DNA of 64,000 bases from Clitoria ternatea (GCA_037962975.1 CM075670.1:150540501-150604500), one strand, 5' to 3'. Counted from the stretch's first letter, positions 33,412 through 46,155 are shown. The notes: generated from the letters alone by a model not told the origin. Program-made: numbers and translations.

Positions 33412-36268
33412 TGATAAGTGCTTTATAACACAATAAATTAGATCTAGTTTGCTTAGGATTTTAATCATTATGCACTGTATTTCCTTTATTTATTGAGATT
33501 TTTGCTTTTTTTCCACCATATTCTACTTGGGTATGTTATTTTGCAGAAATTAAGGTAATAAAGGGTCAATAACAAGAGAAAAATGACCATAAAATGATAA
33601 AGAAACAAGAAGAACAAGCCCAAAGTGGAAAAAACTCTCTTTTTATGCTGAATTCCGACTCAGAATGATGAAATCCGAGTAGAATGACTCAAAAATGATC
33701 AAATCCGAGTAGGGAGACTCAATATGGAGCGTTGTCGAGTGAAATACTTCCCTGTTGGAGGTGAATCCGAGTAGAAGGTTCCCTATCAAAGCCATTCTGA
33801 GTGAAAAATGGCTGACCTTGATGAAATATGTCCCTGTTAGAGGTGAATCCGAGTGGAAGCTGTCCGACTACAACTACTCCGAGTGAAAAAAGGGACTGAT
33901 CTTGAATAAATACTGCCCAAAGCTATTGTCCGAGTGAAGGAATGCTGATTGAAGCAGGTCTGATTGGGGAACAAGTGTTTTTATGGGCAAAAACTGTCTC
34001 CGAGTGGACCATTGTCCGAGCAGAAGAAGCCACAGAATGAATAAACTGTTGAATAAGGAGGTCTCTGAGTGGTGGCATTAGGAGAAGATGGCATTCTCAA
34101 GCAAAGAACAAGGCATTTTTGAGTAGTGTGCCTCTTCAAGGAAAGATCCGACCAGGGAATGAATCACTTTCGGGCAGACTCTCAAGTTTCAAACTAAGCC
34201 CGAGTTAGATTCCAAAGAAAGCACATCCGAGTGAGTTGGGGCAGAGAGCTGTATTTCTGAGCAAAGCAAGGCTCGGACATGGGAAGAGCTTCTATCGGCC
34301 AGATTCCAGACTCTCTCAAAGCTCCAAATTTCTGAGAGAAAAGTAGGGCCGACCCCCGATTGAAAACAACCGAATGGATTAATTGACGACTGAAGGTAAT
34401 TCCGAGTGGAAATCAACTCGGACTTCCGAGTGAAGGTGTCTGAGTGTATCATTTGAATGAGTAAAGGAAGGGTCGTTCTTGATTGAATTATTCCCACTTT
34501 TTAATCAGTACCGAGTGAATCACTTTTTAATCGGTTCCGAGTCACTCTTCAGTCGGTTCCGATTGAATGTTTCAATTAGAGGCCTTTTTTTAGTCACTCG
34601 TCAGTCACTTTTCAGTCAGTCTTCAGTCACTCTTCACTGTCCCTTCCTCACAGCCACAACACCGACTCTCCTTACAGCAACTCAACACCGTCCCGTTCCT
34701 ACCAGCACCGTCCAGCAAAGCAACACTGAGCAAGCTTTCACTCGGTCTTTTGTGTATGAACAGCACCTTTTCCACTCGGATTGTTTCCCACTGTCGGTGT
34801 ATACCGACTGAAGCACCAAATCCAAGTCAGAAGGAGAAAGCCGACCTATATTTCCACCGAATGCCCATGCTGACTCAGATTTCCACTATCCAAGTGGATC
34901 CTTGACTTGTGGGGGGTGGCTGACAACAAGACAAAGGAGAAACCCACTAGCCGCCATTCCCTATAGCTGTTTAGGTGCATGCTGTTCCTCCACCACACCA
35001 TCCAGGCTGTATCCAAGCTGATCTAGTGGGGCGGCTGACTACAAAACAAAAGAAGAAGCCCCACTTGCCACCGATTGTTAATGCTCCCTATTTCTATAAA
35101 TAGAGGGAAGTCTGAAGCCAAAATACAACATCACTTCAATTTATTTTTGTACTTTAAATTCCTTTTCTTTCCTTTCTCTTTTTCGTTCTCTTCCTTTTTT
35201 TTTCGTTCCTCTTTTCTTTCTTTCTTTTCTTCGTTTCTGTTTTTGTTCCATTTTCTTTTCTCATTTTCTTTTCTTCTTTTTTTTCGTTTTCTTTCTCTTT
35301 TTCGTTTTTCTTTCTCTGTCCCATTTCTCTTTTATTTTCTTTTTCTTTTTTTATTTTAAGAGTTGTGATTTGTAAAAGTGAATGTTCTAATTTGTAATTG
35401 ATGGAGGAATATTACAACAAGGAAATACATGGTAAATTATTCTGAGCTTTTGGAGAAACCCGTAAGTCTTTATTTTTACAATGACTTGTATGTTTTATTT
35501 TTCCATTATTTATATGAATTTGAATTATTTCATGAGTAACTAAATTCATTATCTTAGGATAAAAGGGGTATGATAATATTTTATATTAATGTTATTTTGA
35601 CTTTAAATTAAATAAATTTCTGTTTTCCATTTAGTTTAAAAAATGCTCAATGCTCTTAGTAATTCCTAACAAGAACCTAAGTGATAAAACTGTATACTTA
35701 TGGGTATATTAGTAAGTTTAAGTAATTAAGAGAATCGAGAGATTTATTGTTACTGGAAAGTTTTTGAACTAAGCCTAAGTTTTTGAAATACTTTTTGTGA
35801 CCTCGGTAAAACCGTGAAAGTAATCAAAATCTTTTGGGGAATTCTAAAAAGGGATTTTTCACAAAACGATAATGGGCCTTTTCTAAGGATTAAGCAGCGC
35901 TTTCCATAGGTTAGGTACATTAATAGGATTCCGAGAGGAACATATTAATTAGCTTAAGGAAAATTCGCCTTGGAAAACTTAATTTGATTCTTATTTATGA
36001 AAAGTTAAAATTCATTAACATAAAATAGAGTCTTGATCCCCCAAAATCCCAAGATATTCTCAACTCTGATTTTTAAGTGTCTAGAAAATTTGGTTTATTT
36101 ATTCGTATTCTGAGCAACTTAATTTTGTGCTTTATTTTACAAAAACCTTAAAAATCAATTGTGTGGATAATTAAATTTCAATATGCTGGTACTTTGAACA
36201 CAGTCCCTGTGGAGAACGATAATCTTTTATATTACGTAACATAACCCGTGTGCTTGCGGGCCCTGTCA
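33412..36268 (+). repeat. E4 3' LTR (2857 bp)
   Basis: Pairs with 23669-26692. It lacks 137 bp near 34496 and has a shorter pyrimidine tract, plus scattered substitutions. TATAAATA at 35095-35102. Ends CCCTGTCA and is followed by the TSD TGCAC. Confidence 0.93.
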
Positions 36269-36273
36269 TGCAC

Positions 36274-37367
36274 CACTGGCTGTGATTTACTCTATGTGTC
36301 ACCAATAATTTCACATTTAAATCCAAGGAGCATTAGGGCTCAAACCACTAGCCATGGTTATCCACCACTGGCCATAGTTGTCCCTTACATGGCCCAATTC
36401 ACTTAAGTTTTAGGGTTTCTAATGGACCAAGGAGTGGGAGTCAGAGGGGGTTCTAGAGAGATAGTTTTGGAGATACCTTTTGGGAGATTTTAAAGCACCT
36501 TTTGGGATATTTTTTATTAGAGATCAAGGATCAATTCATCAAGGGAGATCAATTCTGCAGATTTAGGAGAAAAAGTTTGCAATCTTAGTGAGAACTAATT
36601 TGAAATTCTGGAACCTTAGTTTACACTTTTGATTTCTTTTATGTTTGACTTTGATTTGGTTATGTATGACATGATGATGACAATCTTCATGGCACACTAA
36701 ACTTTCGTTCTTGGGATTAAAGGATGTAATATGCTTTTGTATCTAAATTAATTGTTCTTTACCCTTCTAGGATATGATTTCATGTTTTTATTTGATTTAT
36801 GTATCGTAATGCTTCTACAAGACTTAGAGATAAGCGTAGTTGATTCCAAATTGTATGTGCCACGAGAGTAGGTATATTATTCAAAAACACATAAATTAAA
36901 CCTAAGTTTTTGTTTTATGATGGAAAGCGAACTCATTTGAGGAATAATTGGATTCCCATAAAACTTAAAGGGTTTAATTAACGAATTGAACATAGTTCTT
37001 CGGGAATTAGGCACGTTAATAGACTTTCGAGAGAAAGGTATTAATTAAATCAGGGGTATCCACCTTAGAAATGGAAATCATATAATTGGACAGGCAATTG
37101 ACCTTTAATTTTGGTACTTGCATATGAACCCTTAAATCCCAAGACCTTCCTTTAATTGACTTTCCTAAAACTTGCTTTGATTTTTTTTTATAAAGACGTT
37201 AAAATTTCTGTTCTCTGATTTACTATTTATAATCATTCTAGTAATTCATCTCAATCGATTCACTGGATAATTGAAACACCGTTATAACTAGTACTTTAGC
37301 ACAACCTTTGTGGGAACGATATCTCTTTTATTACTTCGATACCCCGTGCACTTGCGGTTGGCTATCA
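36274..37367 (+). repeat. E3 3' LTR, second part
   Basis: Continues the LTR of E3 after E4 and the duplicated TGCAC. It keeps AACCACTGG words to about 36400 and ends TTGCGGTTGGCTATCA. It is closely related to the E5 LTR copies. Confidence 0.85.
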
Positions 37368-38227
37368 CACACCTTTTGGGAGATTTCAAAGAACTTTTTG
37401 GGAAGATTTCATTGGGAATCCAGAGTCAAATTCATCAAGGGCAATCGAATCTGTAGATTTGGGAGGAAGAATTAGAAATCCTAGCGAGAACTAATTTATG
37501 TTTAGCATTGATTTTGTGATGTGTGACATGATGACAACAATCCTTATGGCACACTAAACTCTTTTCTTGGGGCTAAGGATGTAGTATGCCTATGTGTTAC
37601 AATTAATTGTTTTTTGTATTCCAATTCATATGATTTCAAGCTTTATTTAATTTATGTATGCCTAATGCTTCTGTAAGACTTAGAGATAAGTGTAGATGAT
37701 CATAAATTATATGGGTAATTGAGAGATTAGCATGTAATTCGAAAATACCTAAATTGAACCTATGATTTTGATTTATGACGGTCAGCAAAATTGTTTGAGG
37801 GTTTAATCAGATTTCCATAGAACGTAAAGGGCCTAATTATCAAATTGAACGTGGTTCTTTGGGAATTAGGCACATTAATAGGCTTTCGAGAGAAAGGTAT
37901 TAATTAACTTAGGGGAATCTGCCTTAGGAACGAAATCATATAATTGGATAAGCGAGTAACCTTTAATTTTGATACTGGCATATGAACCTTTATTACCCCA
38001 AGATTTATCTTTAATTCAATTTCCCAAACTTGCTCTTATTTTCTTTTACAAAAGATGTTGAATTTTCTGTTCTCTGATTTACTATTCATAATTATTTTGA
38101 TAATTCATTTTAATCAAATTCCACTAGATAATTAAATCATCGTTATAACTAGTACTTAGGCACAGTCTCTGCGGGAACGATATCTTTTTATTACTTCGAT
38201 TCCCCGTGCGCTTGCGGTTGGCTATCA
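37368..38227 (+). repeat. E5 5' LTR, right part
   Basis: Matches 43764-44385 of the E5 3' LTR from CACACCTTTTGGGAG on and also resembles 36440-37367 of E3. It ends GGCTATCA. CACAC at 37368-37372 is the predicted TSD of E3. Confidence 0.82.
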
Positions 38228-38233
38228 AGTTTT

Positions 38234-38251
38234 TGGCGCCATTGCTAGGGA
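38234..38251 (+). other. E5 primer-binding site, slightly degraded
   Basis: TGGCGCCATTGCTAGGGA, which differs from the E4 site at two positions near its 3' side. Confidence 0.8.
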
Positions 38252-38511
38252 CTGTGTTTTCCCCCAATATTGGCTAAGTAGTGTTTGATTAGACTAGTAT
38301 GCATTTTTCTGTATTTTTCATTTTTATTTCAATTTTTCTACAGAATTTTATTGTTTATAAATTTGTATAGGCCCCTTTATGCAAAAAAAATGATAGCTTT
38401 GAGCATATATTTGATCCTGAGATTGAAAGAACCCTTTGAAAGATTAGAACTCTTAGGACATGCATTGAACAAAATAGACACCAACCTTCAAGTTCAACAA
38501 GCCAAACATAA

Positions 38512-39530
38512 ATGGAAAATCAAGACAATAAAGCACTTCGTGATTTTACAGCGCCTAATACAATGGGCCGAAAGTCTAGCATCACTAGACCAAACATTGA
38601 GGCAAATAATTTTAAGTTGAAGCCATCCTTGCTCTCGATGGTTCAACAAAGTTAGTTTTGAGGATTTCAATCCGAGGATCCTAACTTGCATCTTCAGATT
38701 TTCCTTGAGTACTGTGACACGCTCAAGGTAAATAGGGTCTCAAACGATGCAATCTGGCTTAGGCTTTTCCCATTTTCTTTAAGAGACAAGGCCAAAGCTT
38801 GGTTCTATGTGCTTTCGGAGGGGTCAATTACTACATGGGAACAACTGTCTCATGCCTTCCTCAATAATATTATCCAAGGAGTAAAACAGACCAGTTGAGG
38901 AAGAAAATCATCACTTTTGCTCAGAAAGATGATGAAACTTTATATGATTAGGAGAGGTAGAAAGAAATGCTCCTGGAATGCCCACACCATAGTATTAAAC
39001 GCTGGTTGATGGTGCATATATTTTATAATGGACTCACTCTGAACCAGAAGGTAACCTTGGATGCTGCAGCTGGTGGTGCCTTCATGAGTAAGAACATTGA
39101 AGAAGGTTACAATATCATTGAGGAGGTTCCCCAAAACACATACCAGTGGTCTTCAGAAAAGAGTTTACCAAGAACTCCAGGTAAGTACTCTATTGATGTT
39201 CTCTCTTTATTAACTGCTAAAGTAGAAGCATTATCTATTAAAATTGGTAAATTTGATAAATTAGGAACAGGTACTTCTAATCTTGTTTATGAGGTGTGTG
39301 GTGTTTTAGGTCATAATATTTCAGGATGTCAGCTTGGAGTGACTCAGAATGTCAAGCCAGAAATGTATCAGGTGGATGCTATTGGGAAATATGTATAGAA
39401 GTAATTTCAGACAACCACAAGGACCACCTAGTTTCCAAAGCCGACCAGCTCCCTATCAAGGCAATCCGAGTAATTTTCGACAACCACAAGGACCCTACAT
39501 TTTATAAAAATCTAAGTTGGAGTCCTTGAT
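38512..39530 (+). pseudogene. E5 gag, decayed
   Basis: ATG at 38512 (MENQDNKALRDF). Gag signatures DPNLHLQIFLEYCDTLK, LRLFPFSLRDKAKAWF, HIFYNGLTLNQKVTLDAAAG and a CX2CX4HX4C-like knuckle (CGVLGHNISGC context near 39298). Stops at about 38652 and 38896, and several frame changes. An upstream conserved FDPEIE peptide is also readable at about 38411. Confidence 0.82.
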
Positions 39531-39539
39531 GAAAACCTT

Positions 39540-40805
39540 TGTGACCACCCAGTTAAAACAACATAATGAGTTCTCTAATGTTATTAAGAAGCTAACCTCC
39601 AAGGTGGACACTCTTGCCACCTATAATAAAATGTTGGAGAACTAGATTGCTCAGCAGGCCTCATCCTATCAGAGAATGCCAAGAACATTTCCTGGAAAGC
39701 CTGAAATAGGACTATCCGATTACATCATGGCTATCACTCTTAGGAGTGGTACACAATATGAAGGTCCAATGCCACCAAAGGAAAAACAAGTTGAAAAGGA
39801 CACTAAGGAGGATGAGACCATATCACCTCCACCTGCTATGGACGAAGTGAAGCAAGAAAAGAAGGAAGAGGTTAAGCCATATCAACCTCTCATTCTATTT
39901 CCTCAACGCTTGGACAAGGCCAAGTTGGATAAACAATTCAGTAAGTTTCTTGAGGTTTTAAAAACACTCTACATTACTATTCCTTTCACTGATGCTTTAC
40001 AGCAAATGCCTACCTATATGAAGTTTCTGAAGGATATTTTGTCCAACAAGAGGAAGCTGGAGGAAGATGGTTCAGTAGCACTTACTGAGGAATGTAGTCC
40101 ACTAATCCAAAGAAAGCAACCACCCAAGCTTCAGAATCCAGGTAGCTTTTTTATCCCATGCATGACTGGTGATAAGTCAATAGATAAAGCTTTATGTGAT
40201 TTAGGAGCTAGTGTTAGCCTGATGCCTCTGTCTATTTCTAAGAAGCTGGGATTGAGTGAATTGAAACCTACTGGGATGTCCTTATAATTGGCTGATAGAT
40301 CTATTAAGTATCCTGTAGGTATTTTAGAGGATGTTCCTATTAGGGTAGGAAAAGTTTTTATCCCTACTGATTTTTGTTATGCTAGAGATGGATGAGGATT
40401 CTATGATCCCAATTATATTAGGCAGGCCATTTTTAGCCACTGCAGGTGCCATGATTGATGTGAAAAATGGTAAGTTGTCTCTGATTATAGGGAACCAAAA
40501 GGTTGAATTTAATTTGATAGCTGCTTTGAAAAAAACTTTTCATGATAATGTTTGCTGTAGCATTAAATTAGTTGACCAAGTGGTGAAGGAAGAGATTCTT
40601 CCTAAGGACCCACTTGATTTTGTTTTTCTAAATGAGCTTGCAGGAACATCAAAATGCAATAAAAGTTATGCACCACTGAAACATGATACTGAAGTCATGT
40701 GTGACAAAGTGGTGAACCCAAATATGGAACTTAAGCCTTTAAATTCCACATGAGGTATGCATTTCATGGCTCTAATAGGTTCTTAGTTGTAATTAGGTAT
40801 AGCGT
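39540..40805 (+). pseudogene. E5 protease region ending at a large pol deletion
   Basis: Includes PGKPEIGLSDYIMAITLRSGTQ, the KPYQPLILFPQRL block, LQQMPTYMKFLKDIL, the protease CDLGASVSLMPLS near 40196, then a stop at 40285-40287 and a frame change into LEMDEDSMIPIILGRPF. It follows the E4 protein up to about 40790 and then jumps to post-pol sequence, so about 3 kb of RT, RNase H and integrase is gone. Confidence 0.85.
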
Positions 40806-40834
40806 TCGACTGAAGACGTTAAACTTAGCACTGG

Positions 40835-40850
40835 TGGGGAGGTAACCCCA
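40835..40850 (+). other. Post-pol hairpin of E5
   Basis: TGGGG, loop AGGTAA, CCCCA, with the same upstream GACGTTAAACTTAGCACT block, retained although pol itself is deleted. Confidence 0.7.
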
Positions 40851-41059
40851 TAGTTGTTTATATCTTTGTGTTTTCTTTGAATGTTTTAGTTGGTAAAAAA
40901 AAGGAAAAAAATCAAATAAAGAGAAAAACAAATAAACAAGAACTTGTTGAATTGCTATGTTTTGGAGTAAGGCATAATTTTGATTACCATGATGCATGTC
41001 TTGATTTGGATCATATGAATGCATGATTAACTTGGTGTTTTGCATTTATTTAGTGACAT

Positions 41060-41395
41060 AAGACAGTAGCAACCACAGGCTATGGAGTGCCACCATCAGC
41101 TGTGTTTTTACCCAATAATTTTCATGGAATATGTAAGAGTTTTTTAGTTGACAAACAGTTCCAATCACTGGCTGTGGTTATTCACCACTGGCAGTGGTTT
41201 GGCCCAAGTTTTTCCTCTTTGCGAACATAAATTTTTTGGGCACAACACAGTGATAACCACTGACCATAGTTTGCCACCACTGGCCGTGGTTTGCCATTAG
41301 GTGCATGGTCTAAGTTGCATTTCAATTTTTGGGGCAAAACAGAACAAACCACAGGTAGTGGTTTACAACCACTGGTCGTGGTTGGGCATAGTGTG
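41060..41395 (+). repeat. AACCACTGG word cluster in the E5 spacer
   Basis: About eight copies of AACCACTGGCCGTGGTT and variants. Same location relative to the post-pol hairpin as in E3. Confidence 0.8.
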
Positions 41396-41710
41396 GGGAA
41401 ATTCAACATTTTAAATACCTCATGCCCTTGTGCCTCCTTTATGCATCACACTCTTGTTTCCCCTTACTTCTCTCTTTTGAAAACATATTTTTGCATGGGT
41501 TGGTTATGAATTGAGTCTAATACACACCACATTATATCTATTTGTCCACATATGACTTAAATCTTTCTTATACCTTTGATGTGTGACACCATTCTTATAT
41601 CTCGTGCCATTTGTAATGTATGTAAAACTAAGATATTGGACTATATGCATCCTAACTTCTTTTTGTGTTTTATGTTTTGTTTAGTCCATTTCTTAGTACC
41701 CATATCAACA

Positions 41711-41850
41711 TGTCTTCTAAGATGGCAACAAAAGCTGAAAATAAGAAGAGGAAGACTAAAGGGTCATTTCCCCCCTCATTCTCTATGGCAGGTATCTATT
41801 AAGATTTTGTGTCCTTCTTCACTCTGAATTAGACATTGAGGACAATGTCT
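41711..41850 (+). pseudogene. Remnant of the E5 third ORF and internal stem-loop module
   Basis: A short start (ATG 41711, MSSKMATKAENKKRKTKG) resembles the basic head of the E3 third ORF and is then joined directly to 3' non-coding sequence, so the rest of the ORF is deleted. The stem-loop GACATTG-AGGA-CAATGTC is at 41832-41849, followed by AGTTTGGGGTGG. Confidence 0.6.
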
Positions 41851-43143
41851 GTCATTAGTTTGGGGTGGTAGGTACATAAAACCTTAACTTCACTTTGTTC
41901 TTGCTTTCCATTCCATTTTTGTTTTTGTACATTTGCATGGTTGAGTTATGTTTTGTTTGTATGTCATAGGATATAGCATTGATTGCTTGATTGCAATTAT
42001 TGTTGTTTGTATGATGAATGATTTAGACTGGCTAGATCTTGAACATAACTTGTTGGAATCTTAATAAAATAAATAAATGAAAAACATAATAAATATGATT
42101 GCTAGTTTTTCCTGAATAATCTACCTTCATGATGCTATGTTTTCTCTGATTTGGCTAGTTACCATTCCATTTGGAGCTTTTGAGCCGAAAAGGGTGTTCA
42201 TTTCAAAATTTTTATTGAATTAATTGCCCGTGTTTCTTCTTTGAGTGAATCACACATCTTTAGGCACTCTAGAACTTGGCTCTTAACCAATTCAAAATGG
42301 TTTGTAAATGCATGCTTGGAATGAAAAAGGCACATTAGGTCTTGTTACTTTAAGCCTCAGAATTTGTCAAATAGATGATCCATTAATTGCCCTTTTGAGC
42401 CATGAAATATTTTGATTTTCTTTCCAAAGCCTAAACACATAATGGTTTTTGATTTATATGTAGAAGAGGAAAAAAGGTAAGTTAAACTAAATGAGGTTTG
42501 AGAAATATTTGAAAAACAAAATCATGATAGTTTGGGGTCGGTGATTCAAAGAAAAGAAAGAGAAAAGGATATTAGTGAGTGTAAAATAAGGAGTTGATTT
42601 CAAGTTAAAAATAAAAATTAGTGAATGAAATCAATGATGAAAATAAATGAATCATACTCCTTATAGCTTCTAAATGTACAAGAGTTATTTGATTGAGGTT
42701 TTCCTTGTGATATTACTCTTCTCAAAGAACTAAGCCCTTGGTATTCCCTATTTCATGGTTTCCATTCCCATTTTGTGAATCCCACGGCCACATTACTACC
42801 ATTTGAAAGACCTTTAGACTAATGCATGTTTTCTTAATAACTATGGAGACTGCGGTTAATTGCCAAGCTTATGGTAGTGTCTACTATGTTGTGATATAAG
42901 TAGATTGAAACACAAGCACATACACTGAGTGAGAGTGAGTACCCATAGTCTAATCTTAGTGAGCATGGTCTAATTGTTGGCTAGGTTCCCTTCTGGTATT
43001 CTAAGCAATTATTCAAAAACACAAAAACAAAATAAATGAACAAAAGATTCCTTAAGTTTGTTTGGAGCTGTTGCTCTTCATTGTTTGTTTATATGAATAT
43101 AATGATTGCTTGAGGGCAAACACTGTTTTAGTTTGTGGTATTT
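41851..43143 (+). other. E5 3' non-coding region
   Basis: No gene. Collinear with the 3' regions of E3 and E4. The terminal stem-loop is degraded (TTGCTTG-AGGG-CAAACA at 43106-43122), as is the polypurine tract (AGTTTGTGG). Confidence 0.7.
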
Positions 43144-44385
43144 TGATAAGTGTGCATTGTGTGTTGTTTTTAGTTATTTTTAGGTCTAGTTTTTAAGGGT
43201 TTTGCATATTGTTTCTGCCTGATTCCCTTGATTTTGATTCCTTTCCGCTATTACTGCTTGGTTGTTCCTATTTTTGCAGGATTAATGATGTTCTAGGTCT
43301 ATTTTGAGGAAAAATGATAAAATGGATGAAAGAAGAGACCTTTAAGACCCTTAAGAGTGCATATTGGCAAGGTTAGAGGAAACCATTGCCAATGATGGTC
43401 AACCACTGGCCGTACCTTTGGCAGTGGTTAGCACTAGAAAAGAGGAAATTGGTGGTAGAACTCACCACTGGCCGTGGTTACCCACCACTGGCTATGGTTG
43501 GCTCTATTTAAGGATAAAACATCATCAGCATCACCACCACAGGTCGTGGTTGCCACCACTAGCCGTGGTTGGCATTATAGAGCAAAGCAAAGCAAAGCAA
43601 GTCAGAACCAACCACTGGCTGTGGTTGTCCCTGTTTGTCATAGAATATACGCATTTATGGTTTAAAAAGGAATAGAACTCAAGGCCCAAATCTTTCAATT
43701 GTTTAGGGATTTAAATGGGCACTCTAGGGGATTTGAAGACACTTCTTCATAGACAGATTTTGACACACCTTTTGGGAGATTTTGTAGAACTCTTTAGGAA
43801 GATTTCATTAGGAATCAAGAGTCAAATTCATCAAGGGCAACCGAATCTACAGATTTGGGAGGAAGAATTAGAAATCCTAGTGAGAACTAATTTGTAATTT
43901 CTAAATCCCTAGTTTACACTTTTGATATCTTTTATGTTTAGCATTGATTTTGTGACGTGTGACATGATGACCACAATCCTTATGGCACACTAAACTCTTT
44001 TCTTGGGGCTAAGGATGTAGTATGTCTATATGTTACAATTAATTATTCTTCGTATTCCAATTCATATAATTTCAATCTCTATTCAATTTATGTATGCCTA
44101 ATGCTTCTGTAAGACTTAGAGATAAGCGTAGATGATCACAAATTATATAGGTAATCAAGAGATTGGCATGTAGTTCAAAAATACCTAAATTGAACCTATG
44201 ATTTTGATTTACGACAGTAAGCAAAATTGTTTGAGGGTTTAATCAGATTTCCATAGAACGTAAAGGGCCTAATTAACAAATTGAACGTGGATCTTTAGGA
44301 ATTAGGCACGTTCATACGCTTTCGAGAGAAAAGTATTAATTAACTTAGGGGAATCTTCCTTAGAAACGAAATCGTATAATTGCAT
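43144..44385 (+). repeat. E5 3' LTR, cut by E6
   Basis: Starts TGATAAGTGTGCATTG, carries AACCACTGG words at 43380-43625, and stops at TGCAT (44381-44385) where E6 begins. The remaining 290 bp or so should lie right of the window. Confidence 0.83.
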
Positions 44386-44899
44386 TGTGATGACCAGCGT
44401 CAATTTACCTTTTATTTATACCCGGTTACTCATTTTTGAAATAGATTTTTCGCTTTTAATAAAAATTTAGGTCTTAATATAAGATAATATTTACTTAAAC
44501 ATACTGAAAATAATAACTGATCGGAAATGATTTAACTCGGTCTTAGTATAAAATAGTATTCACTTGTTTAAAACAATAAAAGCGTTCGTAAGATAATGAT
44601 CGATCGAGAATACATCCATTACTACAGTGGAGTTAGAAACCACGGGAGAAAAACAAATGCAGGAGGGTCATTCGCCTGAGTGAGACCCTGATCTGCATAG
44701 GTGAAATCCGAGGAGGTCGCTTAAGCGAGTACCGACTCGCTTGAGTGAATATCACACATTAAACCTGAGCGGACAAGACATACAAGGAAAGCCAACAGTC
44801 AGGTTTCACTCGAAAATAGGTCCACTCAGTCTACCCTTACTCGGGAACGACTTAACTTTCACTCGGAAGAGGCTCTCTCGGGCTTAACTCACTCAAAAA

Positions 44900-45085
44900 C
44901 ATTCTCACCTTCACTCGAAAGCACTCTAATCTTCACTCGGAGACGTTCTACTCTTTCTTCACTCGAAAATATTCTACTCTTTCTTCACTCGGAAATATTC
45001 TACTCATTCTTCACTCGAAAATATTCTACTCTTTCTTCACTCGGAAATATTCTACTCTTTCTTCACTCGGAAAGGGTTCCCTCGG
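44900..45085. repeat. 26-bp tandem repeat in E6
   Basis: About five or six units beginning TTCACTCGGAAATATTC and ending TACTCTTTC, with small variations (CGAAAA for CGGAAA). Confidence 0.8.
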
Positions 45086-45479
45086 CCCTCGCTCGGACAA
45101 GAATGAATCTGCTCAGGCAAGATTCGCCCGGCAATCGACTCTGCTATAGCAAACACAAATTCGCTCAAAATAAAAATCGACCACAGCATCAAGAATTTAT
45201 ATTCACATCAATCAGCATACTCATTTAAAATTTAGTTTAATACACAGGCAACATGTAGCATCACACACTCGGAAAACTCATCATACACATATGTTACACA
45301 ATTCATTCAAAAATCACTCGGGCCTTGGCATCGGTCCTCCACTTGGCGCGCCTCCAGGGCTCCAACCTCCTCCCTGTCACTGGTTACTAAATTAAAAGCC
45401 ACAGCAAGGGTGAGTGTTTGGCATCATAATTAATTTAGAACGGAAATTAACAATTTACATGTATATCAACTCCGTTCGA

Positions 45480-46020
45480 TTACTTTATTATCAAATTGAA
45501 AGTCACACTCGGCAAATAACTCACACTCGGCAAGTATAATGATTCATTCGGTAAATATAAAAATTGCACTCGGTAAATTATCAAGTCATACTCAGCAAAT
45601 ATAACAAATTGAACTTGGCAAATATAGCAAATCATATTCGACAAATATATCAAATTTCACTCAGCAATATGGTAGTTCTCACTCGGAAAATATAGAAATT
45701 AACACTCGGCAAATATAGCAAATCTTACTCAGTAAATATATTAAATTTCACTTAGTAATATGGCAGTTCTCATTCGGCAATTATAGAAATTCTTACTCAG
45801 GAAAATATAGTAATTCTCACTCAGCAAATATAACCAATTGCACTCGGCAACAATATTAAATCATACTCAGCAAATATATCCCATTTAAACTCGGCAAATA
45901 TATTAAATCATACTCAGCGAATATTTCCAATTGAACTCGGCAAATATATTAAATCATACTCAGCGAATATTTCCAATTGAACTCGGCAAATATATTAAAT
46001 CATACTCAGCAAATATATCA
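45480..46020. repeat. CACTCGGCAAATATA repeat array, left part
   Basis: Degenerate units of about 20-24 bp (CACTCGGCAAATATAnnAAATC). Between 45890 and 46015 a 46-bp composite unit is repeated nearly perfectly about three times. It continues as 62086-62880 on the other side of E7. Confidence 0.8.
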
Positions 46021-46155
46021 ATTCGTGTAACATCCTGATTTTTAATTTAATTACCGATTGAGACTAAGCCATTAATTAAAGGTTAACTGCAGAATTGGGG
46101 TTAATGAATAATTAAACTAATTGTTGATTGGTTAGAAAATGATTGAATAAATAAT

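Larger units (their letters stand above)
23669..36268 (+). mobile_element. E4: Athila-like element without a third ORF
   Basis: 12,600 bp with TSD TGCAC on both sides (23664-23668, 36269-36273). LTRs at 23669-26692 and 33412-36268, both starting TGATAAGTGCTTTATAAC and ending CCCTGTCA. PBS TGGCGCCATTGCCGGGGA (26699-26716) matches the Asp-tRNA-type site of Athila/Tat elements. Gag-Pol is present but broken. Between the pol end and the 3' LTR there is only about 1.3 kb of non-coding DNA, so the third ORF and its word-rich spacer are absent. Confidence 0.95.
16622..37367 (+). mobile_element. E3: Athila-like element of the AACCACTGG family, interrupted by E4
   Basis: The visible part starts in RT (where E1 is inserted) and runs through integrase, post-pol hairpin, a spacer with AACCACTGGCCGTGGTT words, an ATHILA-type third ORF, 3' non-coding DNA and the 3' LTR. 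The LTR is 23258-23668 plus 36274-37367, split by E4. It ends GGCTATCA and is followed by CACAC (37368-37372), the predicted TSD in E5. The 5' half is outside the window. All coding parts are decayed. Confidence 0.85.
37368..44385 (+). mobile_element. E5: Athila-like deletion derivative, outermost element
   Basis: Visible parts: the right part of the 5' LTR (37368-38227), PBS (38234-38251), decayed gag and protease, the post-pol hairpin, spacer with AACCACTGG words, remnant of the third-ORF start, 3' non-coding DNA, and most of the 3' LTR (43144-44385), cut by E6. RT, RNase H and integrase are missing. The left part of its 5' LTR should lie upstream of the window, beyond E3. Confidence 0.85.

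Noticed and set aside
36269..36440. A separate element starting after E4
   Set aside because: The sequence starts with the TSD TGCAC and continues the E3 LTR, including its AACCACTGG words.
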